From contig OZ220484.1 of the NCBI GenBank assembly GCA_965116165.1, forward strand, positions 3,410,001-3,474,000: a stretch of 64,000 nucleotides of DNA, in the 5' to 3' direction. The DNA is from Azophilus sp965116165. GTDB taxonomy: Bacteria > Pseudomonadota > Gammaproteobacteria > Pseudomonadales > Azotimanducaceae. Below the pieces are notes generated by a model. That model worked only from the letters and a program-made list of their open reading frames with translations, was not told where the DNA came from and ran no database searches. Numbering within the stretch: position 1 is the stretch's first letter; the number at the start of each line of letters is the position of its first letter. Below, piece by piece: positions 1 to 8,684 of this stretch. A program made the position numbers and the translations under genes.

Positions 1-5
1 GGCGA

Positions 6-674
6 CTACGCAGCGTGTTGCAATTCGTCGCGCATGGCGGCGATGGTGGCCGCGTAGTCGTCGCTGCCAAAAATGGCGCTACCGGCCACAAAGGTGTCGG
101 CACCGGCTCGGGCGGTCTCGGCGATGTTGCCGGTCTTGATGCCGCCGTCCACCTCCAGGCGAATTGCCCGGCCCGCTGCGTCGATGCATGCGCGCGCGCG
201 TTTCAGCTTGTCGAGGCTTGCGGGGATAAACGCCTGGCCGCCGAAACCGGGGTTGACGGACATCACCAGTACCAGGTCGATCAGGCCGATTGCTTCGTCG
301 AGCACACGTGGCGATGTCGCGGGATTGAGCACGATGCCGGCTTGCGCCCCGCCCTCGCGAATGAGCGACAGGGTTCGGTGCAGGTGCTCCGTTGTTTCCG
401 GGTGCACACTGATGAGATTGGCGCCGGCATTCAGGAAATCGCCTATCAACCGGTCGACGGGCTTCACCATCAGGTGCACATCGACAAAGCAGTCGATGCC
501 CGCCCTGCGTAGCGACTCCAGCACCAGGGGCCCAATGGTGAGATTGGGCACGTAATGATTGTCCATCACGTCGAAGTGAATGATATCCGCGCCGGCCTCG
601 AGCACGGCCGCGACCTCCTCGCCAAGCCGGGAGAAATCGGCGGAGAGAATGGATGGGGCTATCCAGGGTTGCAT
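6..674 (-). CDS. rpe: Ribulose-phosphate 3-epimerase
   Basis: Cytosolic TIM-barrel enzyme that interconverts D-ribulose 5-phosphate and D-xylulose 5-phosphate in the pentose phosphate pathway. The 222-residue product has the family length. It shows the N-terminal SILSADF motif, the metal and catalytic segment HFDVMDNHYVPNLTIGP, the SVNPGFGGQ loop and the C-terminal LEVDGGI phosphate-binding motif. The reading frame stays open upstream, but the ATG at 674 puts the conserved SILSADF motif a few residues from the N terminus, as in homologues. It is transcribed leftward and may follow murU, with a 227-bp gap that shows no gene. Confidence 0.96.
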   Translation of the reverse strand: MQPWIAPSILSADFSRLGEEVAAVLEAGADIIHFDVMDNHYVPNLTIGPLVLESLRRAGIDCFVDVHLMVKPVDRLIGDFLNAGANLISVHPETTEHLHRTLSLIREGGAQAGIVLNPATSPRVLDEAIGLIDLVLVMSVNPGFGGQAFIPASLDKLKRARACIDAAGRAIRLEVDGGIKTGNIAETARAGADTFVAGSAIFGSDDYAATIAAMRDELQHAA

Positions 675-901
675 TGGTGGGCGTGTCGCTATCCCGTCCG
701 GGAGAAAATCGCATTCTATAGACGATCGCCAACTGGCCCAAGTGTGGGCGTTGTATCGGCTTGCGCGCTCCGTGTTCCGCATCCCGCGTCAAGGCGGGGT
801 TCCATGCCAAGCGCCCCGCTCGCCATGATCGTTGGGCGTATGGAGCCCAATGCATGATCGCGCATCGTCGGCGGGAAATGCCGGTGCACCGACGGATTGG
901 C

Positions 902-1588
902 TCAGGAAATATCGGGCGCCGGTGTCGCGTCGCCGAGGCGAGCGCGCACCTCGCGCAACTGCTCCGGTGTGCCTATGTCCGTCCAGTAGCCGCCCCACAC
1001 TTGCGCCGTTACTCGTCCGTGCGACACCGCTTCGAACATAGGCTCGCGCAGGGAAAAAGGCTCGGCGCGGCAACCGGCAAGCAGGGTGGGGTCGAGCAGG
1101 GCCAGGCCACAGTAAACATAGCTGTCGCCGCGGCCGGTGACCATGCCGTCGGCCCAATCGAAATCGCCTCGCTCCCGGAAGGCGGGGGTCGGGGTTAGAA
1201 GCAGGTGCATCAGTGCATTTCCCGGCAGGGATTTGGCGAATTGCGAGAACGGGAAGTCGGTGAAGACATCCCCCAACAAGATCAGGAAAGGCCGCTTTCC
1301 GAGTTTGGGCAGGGCGGCGACAATACCGCCGCCGGTTTCGAGCGGGGCTTCTTCGGGGCTGTAGCGCACGGCCAGTCCGAATTTTCCGCCGTCACCGACA
1401 TACTCTCCAATCCGTTCGCCCAAATGGTGGAGATTGATTACGACATCGGTCGCTCCGGCGTTTCGCAGCCATTCCAGTTGATACCCGATCAGCGGCTTGC
1501 CGGCGATCGTCTGCATGACCTTGGGCGTCGTTTTGCTCAACGATCCCAATCGGGTGCCGCGGCCCGCCGCAAGGATCATGGCCTTCAT
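902..1588 (-). CDS. murU: N-acetylmuramate alpha-1-phosphate uridylyltransferase
   Basis: Nucleotidyltransferase that makes UDP-MurNAc from MurNAc-1-phosphate in the peptidoglycan recycling route that bypasses de novo UDP-MurNAc synthesis. The 228-residue protein opens with MKAMILAAGRGTRLG followed by a TTPKVM segment, the sugar-nucleotidyltransferase signature. LLGDVFTDFP supplies the metal-binding Asp and GGYWTDIGTPEQL is the C-terminal signature. The ATG at 1588 was chosen because it abuts the nucleotide-binding motif and overlaps the amgK stop codon by 4 bp (ATGA), which implies translational coupling. The partner kinase AmgK directly upstream supports MurU over a general sugar-phosphate nucleotidyltransferase. 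Confidence 0.9.
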   Translation of the reverse strand: MKAMILAAGRGTRLGSLSKTTPKVMQTIAGKPLIGYQLEWLRNAGATDVVINLHHLGERIGEYVGDGGKFGLAVRYSPEEAPLETGGGIVAALPKLGKRPFLILLGDVFTDFPFSQFAKSLPGNALMHLLLTPTPAFRERGDFDWADGMVTGRGDSYVYCGLALLDPTLLAGCRAEPFSLREPMFEAVSHGRVTAQVWGGYWTDIGTPEQLREVRARLGDATPAPDIS

Positions 1589-2574
1589 CTTGCCGCTTCC
1601 GGCCATGTATCGAGAGCTTCGTTTGCCCGTGCCCCGAGCGTGATCAGCCATTTCCCCAGTTGCCTGGTTTCGGGGTAGGCGGCACAGAGCCTGGTCGCCG
1701 ACTCCAGCACCGAGCCGATGTAGCGCGCATGGGCGGTTTTGCCGTCCCGGAGCTTGAGCCGCGCGAAAATGCCGATGGCCTTGAGTTGCCGTTGCAGGCC
1801 GGTGAGGTCCAGGATGCGGGACAGCTCGTCCTCGTCGAACGAAAAGGGCGATACGGATTGGTAGTAGCGTTGCCAGCGCCGGCGTTGGAGGTCGTCGAAA
1901 TCGTGGTAGCAATCCCAGAGCAGGCAGGCCAGGTCATAGGTTGCCGGACCGATAAGCGCATCTTGAAAATCGACGATGCCGAGTGCGCCGGTGGGCGACA
2001 GCAGCAGGTTCCGGCAATGGTAGTCGCGATGAATCAGGCATTGGGGTTGATCCGCGGCATTTTTGATCATGATCCCGAAAGCCTCCTCCGCCGCCGGCGG
2101 CGGGGTTTCATTCAGCAAGTTGCCTAGAAACCACTCGACAAAGATGCCCAACTCGTCGCGGAAGCGGGACTCCAAATAGGGCGGAATATCGGGGGCATCG
2201 ATACGCTGCAACGCGGCGAGGTTGTCGATGGCCCGCGCAACGGCGACCTCCTCAAGCGGCGTGCCGAAAACATCCTCAATGTGCCGGTCGCCCAAGTCTT
2301 CGAGCAGGAAAAATCCCCGGGACGGCTCCATGGCGAAAATTTGCGGGACGGGCAGGCCATGCTCGGAGAGCAGGTTGCGCACGGCTACAAAGGCGTCGTT
2401 GCGCTCCATGGCGGGCGGCGAGTCCATGACGACGAGGGTTTGATCGCCAAGCTCGGATGCGGCCGGACGCACCCGGTAAAACCGCCGATTGCTCGCCTCC
2501 ACCAGCAACGGCTCGATGCCGGAAACAGAAGCGCCGACATTGGATTCGACCCAATTGGCAAGGGTGGCGCGCAT
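1585..2574 (-). CDS. amgK: N-acetylmuramate/N-acetylglucosamine anomeric kinase
   Basis: Aminoglycoside-phosphotransferase-fold kinase that phosphorylates recycled MurNAc (and GlcNAc) at the anomeric carbon, supplying MurU. In the 329 residues the catalytic loop reads LIHRDYHCRNLLL and the metal motif IVDFQDALIGPATYDLA, with the HxDxxxxN and DFQ residues intact. It is the first gene of a leftward amgK-murU pair and diverges from lptD, an arrangement known from pseudomonads. The 63 bp between the two start codons must hold both promoters. Confidence 0.9.
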   Translation of the reverse strand: MRATLANWVESNVGASVSGIEPLLVEASNRRFYRVRPAASELGDQTLVVMDSPPAMERNDAFVAVRNLLSEHGLPVPQIFAMEPSRGFFLLEDLGDRHIEDVFGTPLEEVAVARAIDNLAALQRIDAPDIPPYLESRFRDELGIFVEWFLGNLLNETPPPAAEEAFGIMIKNAADQPQCLIHRDYHCRNLLLSPTGALGIVDFQDALIGPATYDLACLLWDCYHDFDDLQRRRWQRYYQSVSPFSFDEDELSRILDLTGLQRQLKAIGIFARLKLRDGKTAHARYIGSVLESATRLCAAYPETRQLGKWLITLGARANEALDTWPEAAR

Positions 2575-2637
2575 GGCCCGATGGTATCATCGTCGCCGTT
2601 CTGCCGGAGAGCCCGATTGTTGAAGCCGAAGAGTTGC

Positions 2638-5148
2638 ATGCGGGGTGCGTTGTTGTCGGTTGCCGTACCTTGTCTGACGGTAGCGCTGTCTTCGGTGACT
2701 TCGGCCGGTGCCGCTGCCAACACCTCCGCGGTAGCCTTTCCAACCGAGCGCGTCGGAGTTTTGCGCAGCGGGCAAATTGCAACGCCTCCCGAATCCCGGG
2801 CCAACACGAACCGCCCCGTGGGCCTTCATACCAGTCGCCCGCCCGCTTCGCTCTATTGGGTGGATCGGCATGACCTAACCGCAACCCGGTCGCAACGTTT
2901 GCCGGCGCATTGCGGCGGCCGCTATCTACTGCCGCCGCTGCCCTATCCGAGCGACATCGACAGCAGCACCCTGGCCGTGGAGGGCGAGGCGGATCTGGTC
3001 GAGTATCGGGTCGACGGGGACATTACCCTGGAGGGCGATGTCGTTCTTAGCCAGGGAAACCGAATAATTCGCGCCGGACGCGCGATCCTGGACCAGGGCA
3101 GCCGCCGCGGTCGGCTTGAAGAGGGCGTATATGTTCGCGAGCCGGATTTGGTGATGCGGGGCACCCGGGCCGATGTCGATCTCAACCGGGAGACGGCGAT
3201 TGTTCGGGACGCCGACTTCCTGCTGCCCGCGCCGGAGCTGCGCGGCACGGCGGATGCGGTTGCGCGGGACGAGGCCGGCAATGTCGTTCTAACCCGGCAG
3301 GAATTCACCCGCTGTGAGCCGGGCAACAACAGTTGGCGTGTCGGGGCCCGCCGGGTGCGCCTGCCCGAAGAGGCTGTGTTCGGCACCGCCCACCACGCGG
3401 TGGTGCGCATAATGGGGGTGCCGGTTCTATACACCCCCTACATCAAGTTCCCGGTCACGAACGACCGGCAATCCGGGTTTCTCTTCCCCAATATCGAGTT
3501 TTCCGGCGAGGACGGGCTGGATTTTTCCGCGCCCTACTATCTGAATCTCGCGCCCAACCGGGATGCGACCCTTGTGCCCCGGATCGTTGGCAAGCGCGGC
3601 TACGGATTGGGGGGCGAGTATCGGCACCTCTCGCGCTGGGAACAGACGACATTGGCCGGGTTTTACCTGCCCAACGACGACCTCTACAACGGCACCCTGA
3701 AACGGGACGATTGGGAGAATCGGCTGCTGGTTGGGGCGGTCGCGCCGCCGACATTCAATCCGGCCGACCGCTGGCTGGTCGACATCGATCATCGGGGGCA
3801 AATTGGCCGCTTTTCCTCCCATATCAGCTACTCGGAGGCCAGCGACCCGGACTATTTTCGGGATCTCGGCTCCGACCTCGGTGAGTCGAGCCGGATTGCC
3901 CTACAGCAGTGGGGCCAGATCGCATACCATTCCGGAGGGCTCTTCGTGCGGCTGTGGGGACAGGCTTTCCAGCGTCTCGATGACATTGAGCGCAATGAAT
4001 ACAGGCGCCTGCCGGAATTGGAGATTCTCTATACCGCGCCTGGCCCCGGCCCCATCGAATACGGCATTTGGGCGAATGGCGCCTCGTTCGACCGAGACAC
4101 CGAAGGGCTGCGCGGCGGCAACGCACTCACCGGCGAGCGCGTGCATCTTGAGCCGCGACTGACGCTGCCCCTGCGCTGGCCATTCGGTTTCCTCAAGGCG
4201 ACCGCCGCCTACCGCCACACGGAATATCGGTTGCAATCGGCTGCCGAGCCGCTGGCCGACCACCGCCCGAGCCGGGGCATGGTGACGGCTGCCGTCGACG
4301 GAGGGCTGGTCTTCGAGCGTGAGCTGAACTGGTTCAACAGGCCTTTGGTGCAGACCCTGGAGCCCCGCCTCTATTATCTGTACCAAGGGTACGAAAATCA
4401 GGATCATTTGCCGCTGTTCGATGCCAAGGCGCTTACGGCGAGCTATCTGCAATTGTTCCGCGAGAATCGTTTTTCCGGCCTTGATCGGATTGGCGATGCC
4501 AATCACTTGTCGGTGGGCCTGACAACCCGCCTTTTTGGTCGGGATGACGGGCGGGAGCTATTCCGTGCCGGTATCGGTCAGATTGTGCATTTTTCCGACC
4601 GGCGCGTTACGCTGACCGGCCGACGGATGCCCGACGAACGTCACGGCACTTCCGCCATCGCGGGAGAATTTGCCGGTCGGTTTGCCGAGCGTTGGCGGTT
4701 GGTCGGCAGCCTCGTTTGGGATCCGAACGACAATCAAGTCGACGAGGCCGCCGGGATGCTGCAATATCGGATGGACAACCGCCGCGTGATCAATCTCGGC
4801 TACCGCAATCGGCTCCCGCAGGACATCGATCAAACGGATGTTTCGCTCTATTGGCCGGTGTCTCGACGCTTCGCTCTGTACGGACGTTGGAACTACGATG
4901 TGGTCAGCGGGCGAACCATTGAGGGCATCGCCGGCATTGAATACAACGATTGCTGTTGGCAAATTCGTGTTCTTGTCCGGCGTTTTCTCGATCAGCCGGC
5001 CGCGCGCGGTTTCGAGAACGTGGATGCGGACTCGGGTATCTTCCTGCAGATCATACTCAAGGGTCTGGCGGGGTTTGGTGGCCGTATGGAATCGCTGCTT
5101 GAACGCGGTATTCGCGGCTATGACGCGCAAGTTCGCCAATCGGGCTGA
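2638..5148 (+). CDS. lptD: LPS-assembly outer-membrane protein LptD
   Basis: Outer-membrane beta-barrel that, with LptE, inserts lipopolysaccharide into the outer leaflet. The product is about 836 residues. A hydrophobic N-terminal segment (GALLSVAVPCLTVALSSV) ending near SAGAAA looks like a signal peptide. An OstA/LptA-like periplasmic domain follows, with VEGEADLVEYRVDGDITLEG, then the long LptD barrel domain. Cysteines at LPAHCGG, in RCEPGNN and as the pair NDCCW near the C terminus fit the conserved disulfides. The start is uncertain. ATG 2638 gives a tidy signal peptide, but TTG at 2617 or 2620 lies 6-9 bp after GGAGA (2606-2610) and would add a lysine-containing n-region. surA and pdxA follow as in E. 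coli. Confidence 0.95.
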   Translation: MRGALLSVAVPCLTVALSSVTSAGAAANTSAVAFPTERVGVLRSGQIATPPESRANTNRPVGLHTSRPPASLYWVDRHDLTATRSQRLPAHCGGRYLLPPLPYPSDIDSSTLAVEGEADLVEYRVDGDITLEGDVVLSQGNRIIRAGRAILDQGSRRGRLEEGVYVREPDLVMRGTRADVDLNRETAIVRDADFLLPAPELRGTADAVARDEAGNVVLTRQEFTRCEPGNNSWRVGARRVRLPEEAVFGTAHHAVVRIMGVPVLYTPYIKFPVTNDRQSGFLFPNIEFSGEDGLDFSAPYYLNLAPNRDATLVPRIVGKRGYGLGGEYRHLSRWEQTTLAGFYLPNDDLYNGTLKRDDWENRLLVGAVAPPTFNPADRWLVDIDHRGQIGRFSSHISYSEASDPDYFRDLGSDLGESSRIALQQWGQIAYHSGGLFVRLWGQAFQRLDDIERNEYRRLPELEILYTAPGPGPIEYGIWANGASFDRDTEGLRGGNALTGERVHLEPRLTLPLRWPFGFLKATAAYRHTEYRLQSAAEPLADHRPSRGMVTAAVDGGLVFERELNWFNRPLVQTLEPRLYYLYQGYENQDHLPLFDAKALTASYLQLFRENRFSGLDRIGDANHLSVGLTTRLFGRDDGRELFRAGIGQIVHFSDRRVTLTGRRMPDERHGTSAIAGEFAGRFAERWRLVGSLVWDPNDNQVDEAAGMLQYRMDNRRVINLGYRNRLPQDIDQTDVSLYWPVSRRFALYGRWNYDVVSGRTIEGIAGIEYNDCCWQIRVLVRRFLDQPAARGFENVDADSGIFLQIILKGLAGFGGRMESLLERGIRGYDAQVRQSG

Positions 5149-5217
5149 GGCAGGCTTGGAGGCAGGTGGCTAAAATTCTGTGGCTATAGAGTTGATCGGA
5201 TGTTCCTTGGGAGCACA

Positions 5218-6657
5218 ATGAAAGCGTTGAATTTGAAAAGAGGCATTGGCCGCGCACCGCTGTGCGCAAACCCACTTGGACGGCACCTGAAAATCGAGCG
5301 GTGGATAGGAATTCCGGCTCCTCGCCGCTCCTCGCGCGACGCGGGACTTCCGCCACGGGCCGCCGGGATTGTTGCGCTGATTCTTTGCCTTGCCTTTGGA
5401 AGCCGGGCCGTGGCGGAATATCGGGAACTCGACACCATCGTCGCCATCGTCGATGAGGATGTGGTTCTCGCATCGGAACTGTTGAGTCGCCTGGAAACCG
5501 TTCGGGATCAGATCGTGCGCCAGGGCATGGAGCCGCCGGCCCGCGATGTGCTGCTCAGTCAACTGATGGAGCGGCTGGTCCTCGAGAATATTCAAGTTCA
5601 GCAGGCCACGCGCCGCGGTGTCCAGATTGACGACGAAACGCTCACCCGCGCTGTCCTCGGCTTCGCCGAGCAAAATGACATGACCCTTGATGAGTTTCAG
5701 CGGGCATTGGTGGAGGACGGCATGAGCTACCGTGAATTCCGGGAAGATATTCGCAGGGAAATGCTCATCCAGCGCCTCCAGCGCAACATGGTCAATCGGC
5801 GTATTACCATCAGCGAACAGGATGTGGAGGATCTGCTCGATTCGCCCTACTACCAGCAACTGCTCTCCGACGAGTACCGGGTTGGCCATATTCTGCTGGT
5901 CATTGAGGACAACGCCAGCGAGGAGACCGTTGAGTTGGCGGCGGGGGAAGCGCTGGGCATTGTTGCCGACTTGCGCCGTGGCGCCGATTTCAAGGAAACC
6001 GCGATCGCCAAATCCGCGGGGGCCCGTGCCCTGGAGGGAGGCGATTTGGGCTGGCGGCGCGCCGGCGAATTGCCGAGCCTGTTCGCCGAACAGGTATTGG
6101 GGCTCGCGGTGGGGGATACGGCGGAGCCGATCCAGAGCTCGAGCGGCTTCCATATTGTGCAACTGCTCGACCGGCGCGGGGCGGGTGTGCAGACAGCGGA
6201 TCAAACCCTGGCGCGTCACATCCTGGTACAGCCTTCGGAGATTCGTCCGCCCGCCGAAGCGGAGGCGCTCGCTCGCGACATTCGCCGGCGGCTTGGGGAA
6301 GGCGCGGATTTTTGCGGCTTGGCGGCCGAGCATTCGGAAGACCCGGGCAGCGCCCTCAATTGCGGCGAATTGGGGTGGAGTGCCGGCGAACAATTCGTGC
6401 CGGAATTCGTGGCGGCGATGGACGCCACGCCCACCGGCGAATTGTCCGAACCCTTCGCATCGACCTACGGATGGCACGTCATCGAAGTGCTTGACCGTCG
6501 CACCCAGGATATGGGCGAGGAAGCGCGGCGCAACATGGCCATTCAGATTCTCCATCAGCGCCGCTTCGAGGAGGAGTTGCAAAAGTGGCTGAAGGAAATT
6601 CGCGATGAAGCCTTTGTGGAGATTCGGTTATCGAGTGCCCAACGCGGCGACGCCTAA
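5218..6657 (+). CDS. surA: Periplasmic chaperone / peptidyl-prolyl isomerase SurA
   Basis: Periplasmic chaperone that escorts outer-membrane proteins, including LptD, to the BAM complex. It has an N-terminal chaperone domain beginning ELDTIVAIVDEDVVLASEL. Two parvulin domains follow, the first around EYRVGHILLVIEDNA and GGDLGWRRAGELP, the second around LARHILVQPSEIRP and NCGELGWSAGEQFVPEF. ATG 5218 follows GGGAG closely. The 479-residue product has about 50 residues before the hydrophobic signal core GIVALILCLAFGSRAVA, which is long for a signal peptide, so a later non-ATG start is possible. Its stop codon is followed within 3 bp by the right end of a family C element. Confidence 0.95.
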   Translation: MKALNLKRGIGRAPLCANPLGRHLKIERWIGIPAPRRSSRDAGLPPRAAGIVALILCLAFGSRAVAEYRELDTIVAIVDEDVVLASELLSRLETVRDQIVRQGMEPPARDVLLSQLMERLVLENIQVQQATRRGVQIDDETLTRAVLGFAEQNDMTLDEFQRALVEDGMSYREFREDIRREMLIQRLQRNMVNRRITISEQDVEDLLDSPYYQQLLSDEYRVGHILLVIEDNASEETVELAAGEALGIVADLRRGADFKETAIAKSAGARALEGGDLGWRRAGELPSLFAEQVLGLAVGDTAEPIQSSSGFHIVQLLDRRGAGVQTADQTLARHILVQPSEIRPPAEAEALARDIRRRLGEGADFCGLAAEHSEDPGSALNCGELGWSAGEQFVPEFVAAMDATPTGELSEPFASTYGWHVIEVLDRRTQDMGEEARRNMAIQILHQRRFEEELQKWLKEIRDEAFVEIRLSSAQRGDA

Positions 6658-6660
6658 CAG

Positions 6661-6698
6661 CGCCGGCCTCGCCACGTTCATTCATGACTAGGTCGGGC
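6661..6698. repeat. Family C element, truncated right end (C1)
   Basis: About 38 bp match the right end of the 178-bp family C element, including most of the terminal repeat ending AATAGGTCGGGC (here ACTAGGTCGGGC), followed by the usual TA. The left part is missing. It fills the whole gap between surA and pdxA. Confidence 0.8.
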
Positions 6699-6700
6699 TA

Positions 6701-7822
6701 GTGCTTGCCATCACCCCCGGAGAACCCGCTGGCGTTGGGCCGGAACTGGTCATCGCGCTTGCCCAGAGCGCCCGTTCCGTCAAATGGGTTGCCATTGCGG
6801 ATCCGGACATGCTGCGCGAACGAGCGCGGTTGCTTGCCATGCCGCTGAAAATCCGCTCGACGCCGACCGGACGGGCGGGCGAACTACAGGTTGAGCCGGT
6901 GCCGTTGGCGCACAAGGCTGTGCCCGGATGTTTGAATGTGGCCAATGCCCCGGCTGTTCTCGAAAGCCTGGGCGTTGCCGTTGAGGGCTGCCTGTCGGGA
7001 CGCTTTGCCGGCTTGGTGACCGGGCCGGTCCAGAAATCCGTGATCAACGACGCGGGCATCGCGTTCTCGGGCCACACCGAGTTTCTGCGCGACCTGAGCG
7101 ATGCCGGGGATGTGTTGATGTTGCTGGTTGCCGGGAGCCTGCGGGTGGCGCTGGCAACAACCCACCTGCCGCTGCGGGATGTTCCCGACGCGCTGACGGC
7201 CGACCTGCTGCGCTCGAAGCTCGGGTTGCTGTTGAACGGCCTGCGCGACCGATTCGGTATCGCCGAGCCCCGCGTGTTGGTTACGGGGCTCAATCCCCAT
7301 GCCGGTGAGGCGGGCCATCTCGGGCGTGAGGAAATTGACGTGATTGGACCGGTCTGCGAGCAATTCCGAGCATTTGGCGCGGCGGTGGTCGGCCCGATGT
7401 CCGCCGATGCGGCGTTCGCGGGAGGTGGGTCCGGTTTCATGGATCCCGTTTTGCATCGAGTTGCGGATGATCGGGCCGTTGCCGCTGAAAACCAGGCCAT
7501 TGGCGCGGGTGCGCGGGCGATGCTCGCGCCGACTGTAGGCGGGGAAGACGATGCGAGCAGTGCGTCGGGGCGGGCTGTACAAGCGGATGCGGTACTCGCC
7601 ATGTACCACGATCAGGGCTTGCCGGTTCTGAAATACGCGAGATTCGGAACCGCCGTAAACGTCACCCTTGGCCTGCCGTTCGTGCGCACATCGGTTGACC
7701 ATGGGACGGCTCTGGATATTGCCGGCACCGGCACGGCGGACACCGGTAGCTTGGCGGCAGCGGTGGCATTGGCCGAGGAACTGGGGCGACGGCCGCGGAC
7801 ACCCCATGGCCTGGCTGGTTGA
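6701..7822 (+). CDS. pdxA: 4-hydroxythreonine-4-phosphate dehydrogenase with internal insertion
   Basis: NAD-dependent, metal-requiring enzyme of de novo pyridoxal 5'-phosphate synthesis. Landmarks are ITPGEPAGVGPEL, SGHTEFL, TTHLPLRDVP, LNPHAGEAG, MYHDQGLPVLKY and LPFVRTSVDHGTA, with the metal-binding His residues present. The 373 residues exceed the usual ~330. The excess lies at residues 240-294, between GPMSADAAF and ADAVLAMYHDQG, where homologues have only about 7 residues. The start is the GTG at 6701, two bases after the end of a family C remnant. An in-frame TAG lies inside that remnant at 6689-6691, so no longer N terminus is possible. The ribosome-binding region is therefore element-derived. 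Confidence 0.92.
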   Translation: MLAITPGEPAGVGPELVIALAQSARSVKWVAIADPDMLRERARLLAMPLKIRSTPTGRAGELQVEPVPLAHKAVPGCLNVANAPAVLESLGVAVEGCLSGRFAGLVTGPVQKSVINDAGIAFSGHTEFLRDLSDAGDVLMLLVAGSLRVALATTHLPLRDVPDALTADLLRSKLGLLLNGLRDRFGIAEPRVLVTGLNPHAGEAGHLGREEIDVIGPVCEQFRAFGAAVVGPMSADAAFAGGGSGFMDPVLHRVADDRAVAAENQAIGAGARAMLAPTVGGEDDASSASGRAVQADAVLAMYHDQGLPVLKYARFGTAVNVTLGLPFVRTSVDHGTALDIAGTGTADTGSLAAAVALAEELGRRPRTPHGLAG

Positions 7823-7901
7823 GGTCGGCGCGCCACAGCCCATGGGACTTCGGTAATTCCCGCCCCGGAGAGGTGCGTGCAATGAAGTGCGTTGGTAAGC
7901 G

Positions 7902-8657
7902 ATGAGGGCCCGCAAACGCTTCGGCCAGCATTTCCTCACCGATGCCTCCGTGCTGGCGCGGATTGCGGAGTGCATCGGTCCGCAGCCCTCGGATCAACTG
8001 CTCGAAATCGGTCCGGGCCGCGGTGCGCTCACCGAATTTCTGTACGGGGCGAGCGAACGCTTTGCCGCCATTGAAATTGACCGGGATCTTGCCCCGATGC
8101 TGTGCGTCCGCTTTCCGGAGCTGGAATTGATTGTTGCGGATGTTTTGCAATGCGATTTCTCCGAACTCGACGGCGGGACGCCCTGGCGCATTGTCGGTAA
8201 TCTGCCCTACAACATCAGTACGCCCCTGCTCATCCGGCTGCTGACATCGCCGCTGCCCATCAGGGACATGCACGTTATGCTGCAAAGGGAATTGGCCGGG
8301 CGAGCCGCCGCCGAGCCGGGTACTAGGGAGTGGGGCCGTTTGTCTGTGCTGGTACAGCATCGGTGTTCGGTGGAAAGGCTGTTCGATGTGGAACCGTCGA
8401 GTTTTGTTCCACCGCCGAAGGTGCTGTCTTCCGTCGTGCGCCTGACACCACGCGCCAAAAAACTGCCCTTGCGCGACCCCGACGATTTTGACGCCGTATT
8501 GCGCGCTGCGTTCTCCGCCCGCCGCAAGCGTCTCGACAACGCGTTGAAGCACCTGCCCGTCGACTGGCGGCGCGCCGAAGTGGATGGACAGGCCCGACCG
8601 GATCAATTGTCGGTGGCGGACTATGTGCGCCTCGCCAACGCTCTCGACACGGGCTAG
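7902..8657 (+). CDS. rsmA: 16S rRNA (adenine1518/1519-N6) dimethyltransferase
   Basis: SAM-dependent methyltransferase (KsgA) that dimethylates two adenosines in helix 45 of 16S rRNA during late 30S assembly. Motifs seen in the 251 residues are FGQHFLTD, the SAM-binding EIGPGRGALTEFL, the catalytic NLPYNIST and MLQRELAGRAAAEPGTREWG. The family is usually about 265-275 residues, so this is slightly short. It lies between pdxA and apaH as in enterobacteria, but apaG, normally between rsmA and apaH, is absent. Confidence 0.96.
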   Translation: MRARKRFGQHFLTDASVLARIAECIGPQPSDQLLEIGPGRGALTEFLYGASERFAAIEIDRDLAPMLCVRFPELELIVADVLQCDFSELDGGTPWRIVGNLPYNISTPLLIRLLTSPLPIRDMHVMLQRELAGRAAAEPGTREWGRLSVLVQHRCSVERLFDVEPSSFVPPPKVLSSVVRLTPRAKKLPLRDPDDFDAVLRAAFSARRKRLDNALKHLPVDWRRAEVDGQARPDQLSVADYVRLANALDTG

Positions 8658-8684
8658 TGTGAAATCTATCGGAGCCTGTTGTTG

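Noticed and set aside
675..901. Possible gene in the 227-bp gap between rpe and murU
   Set aside because: No frame shows a known motif or convincing start; the sequence seems non-coding.
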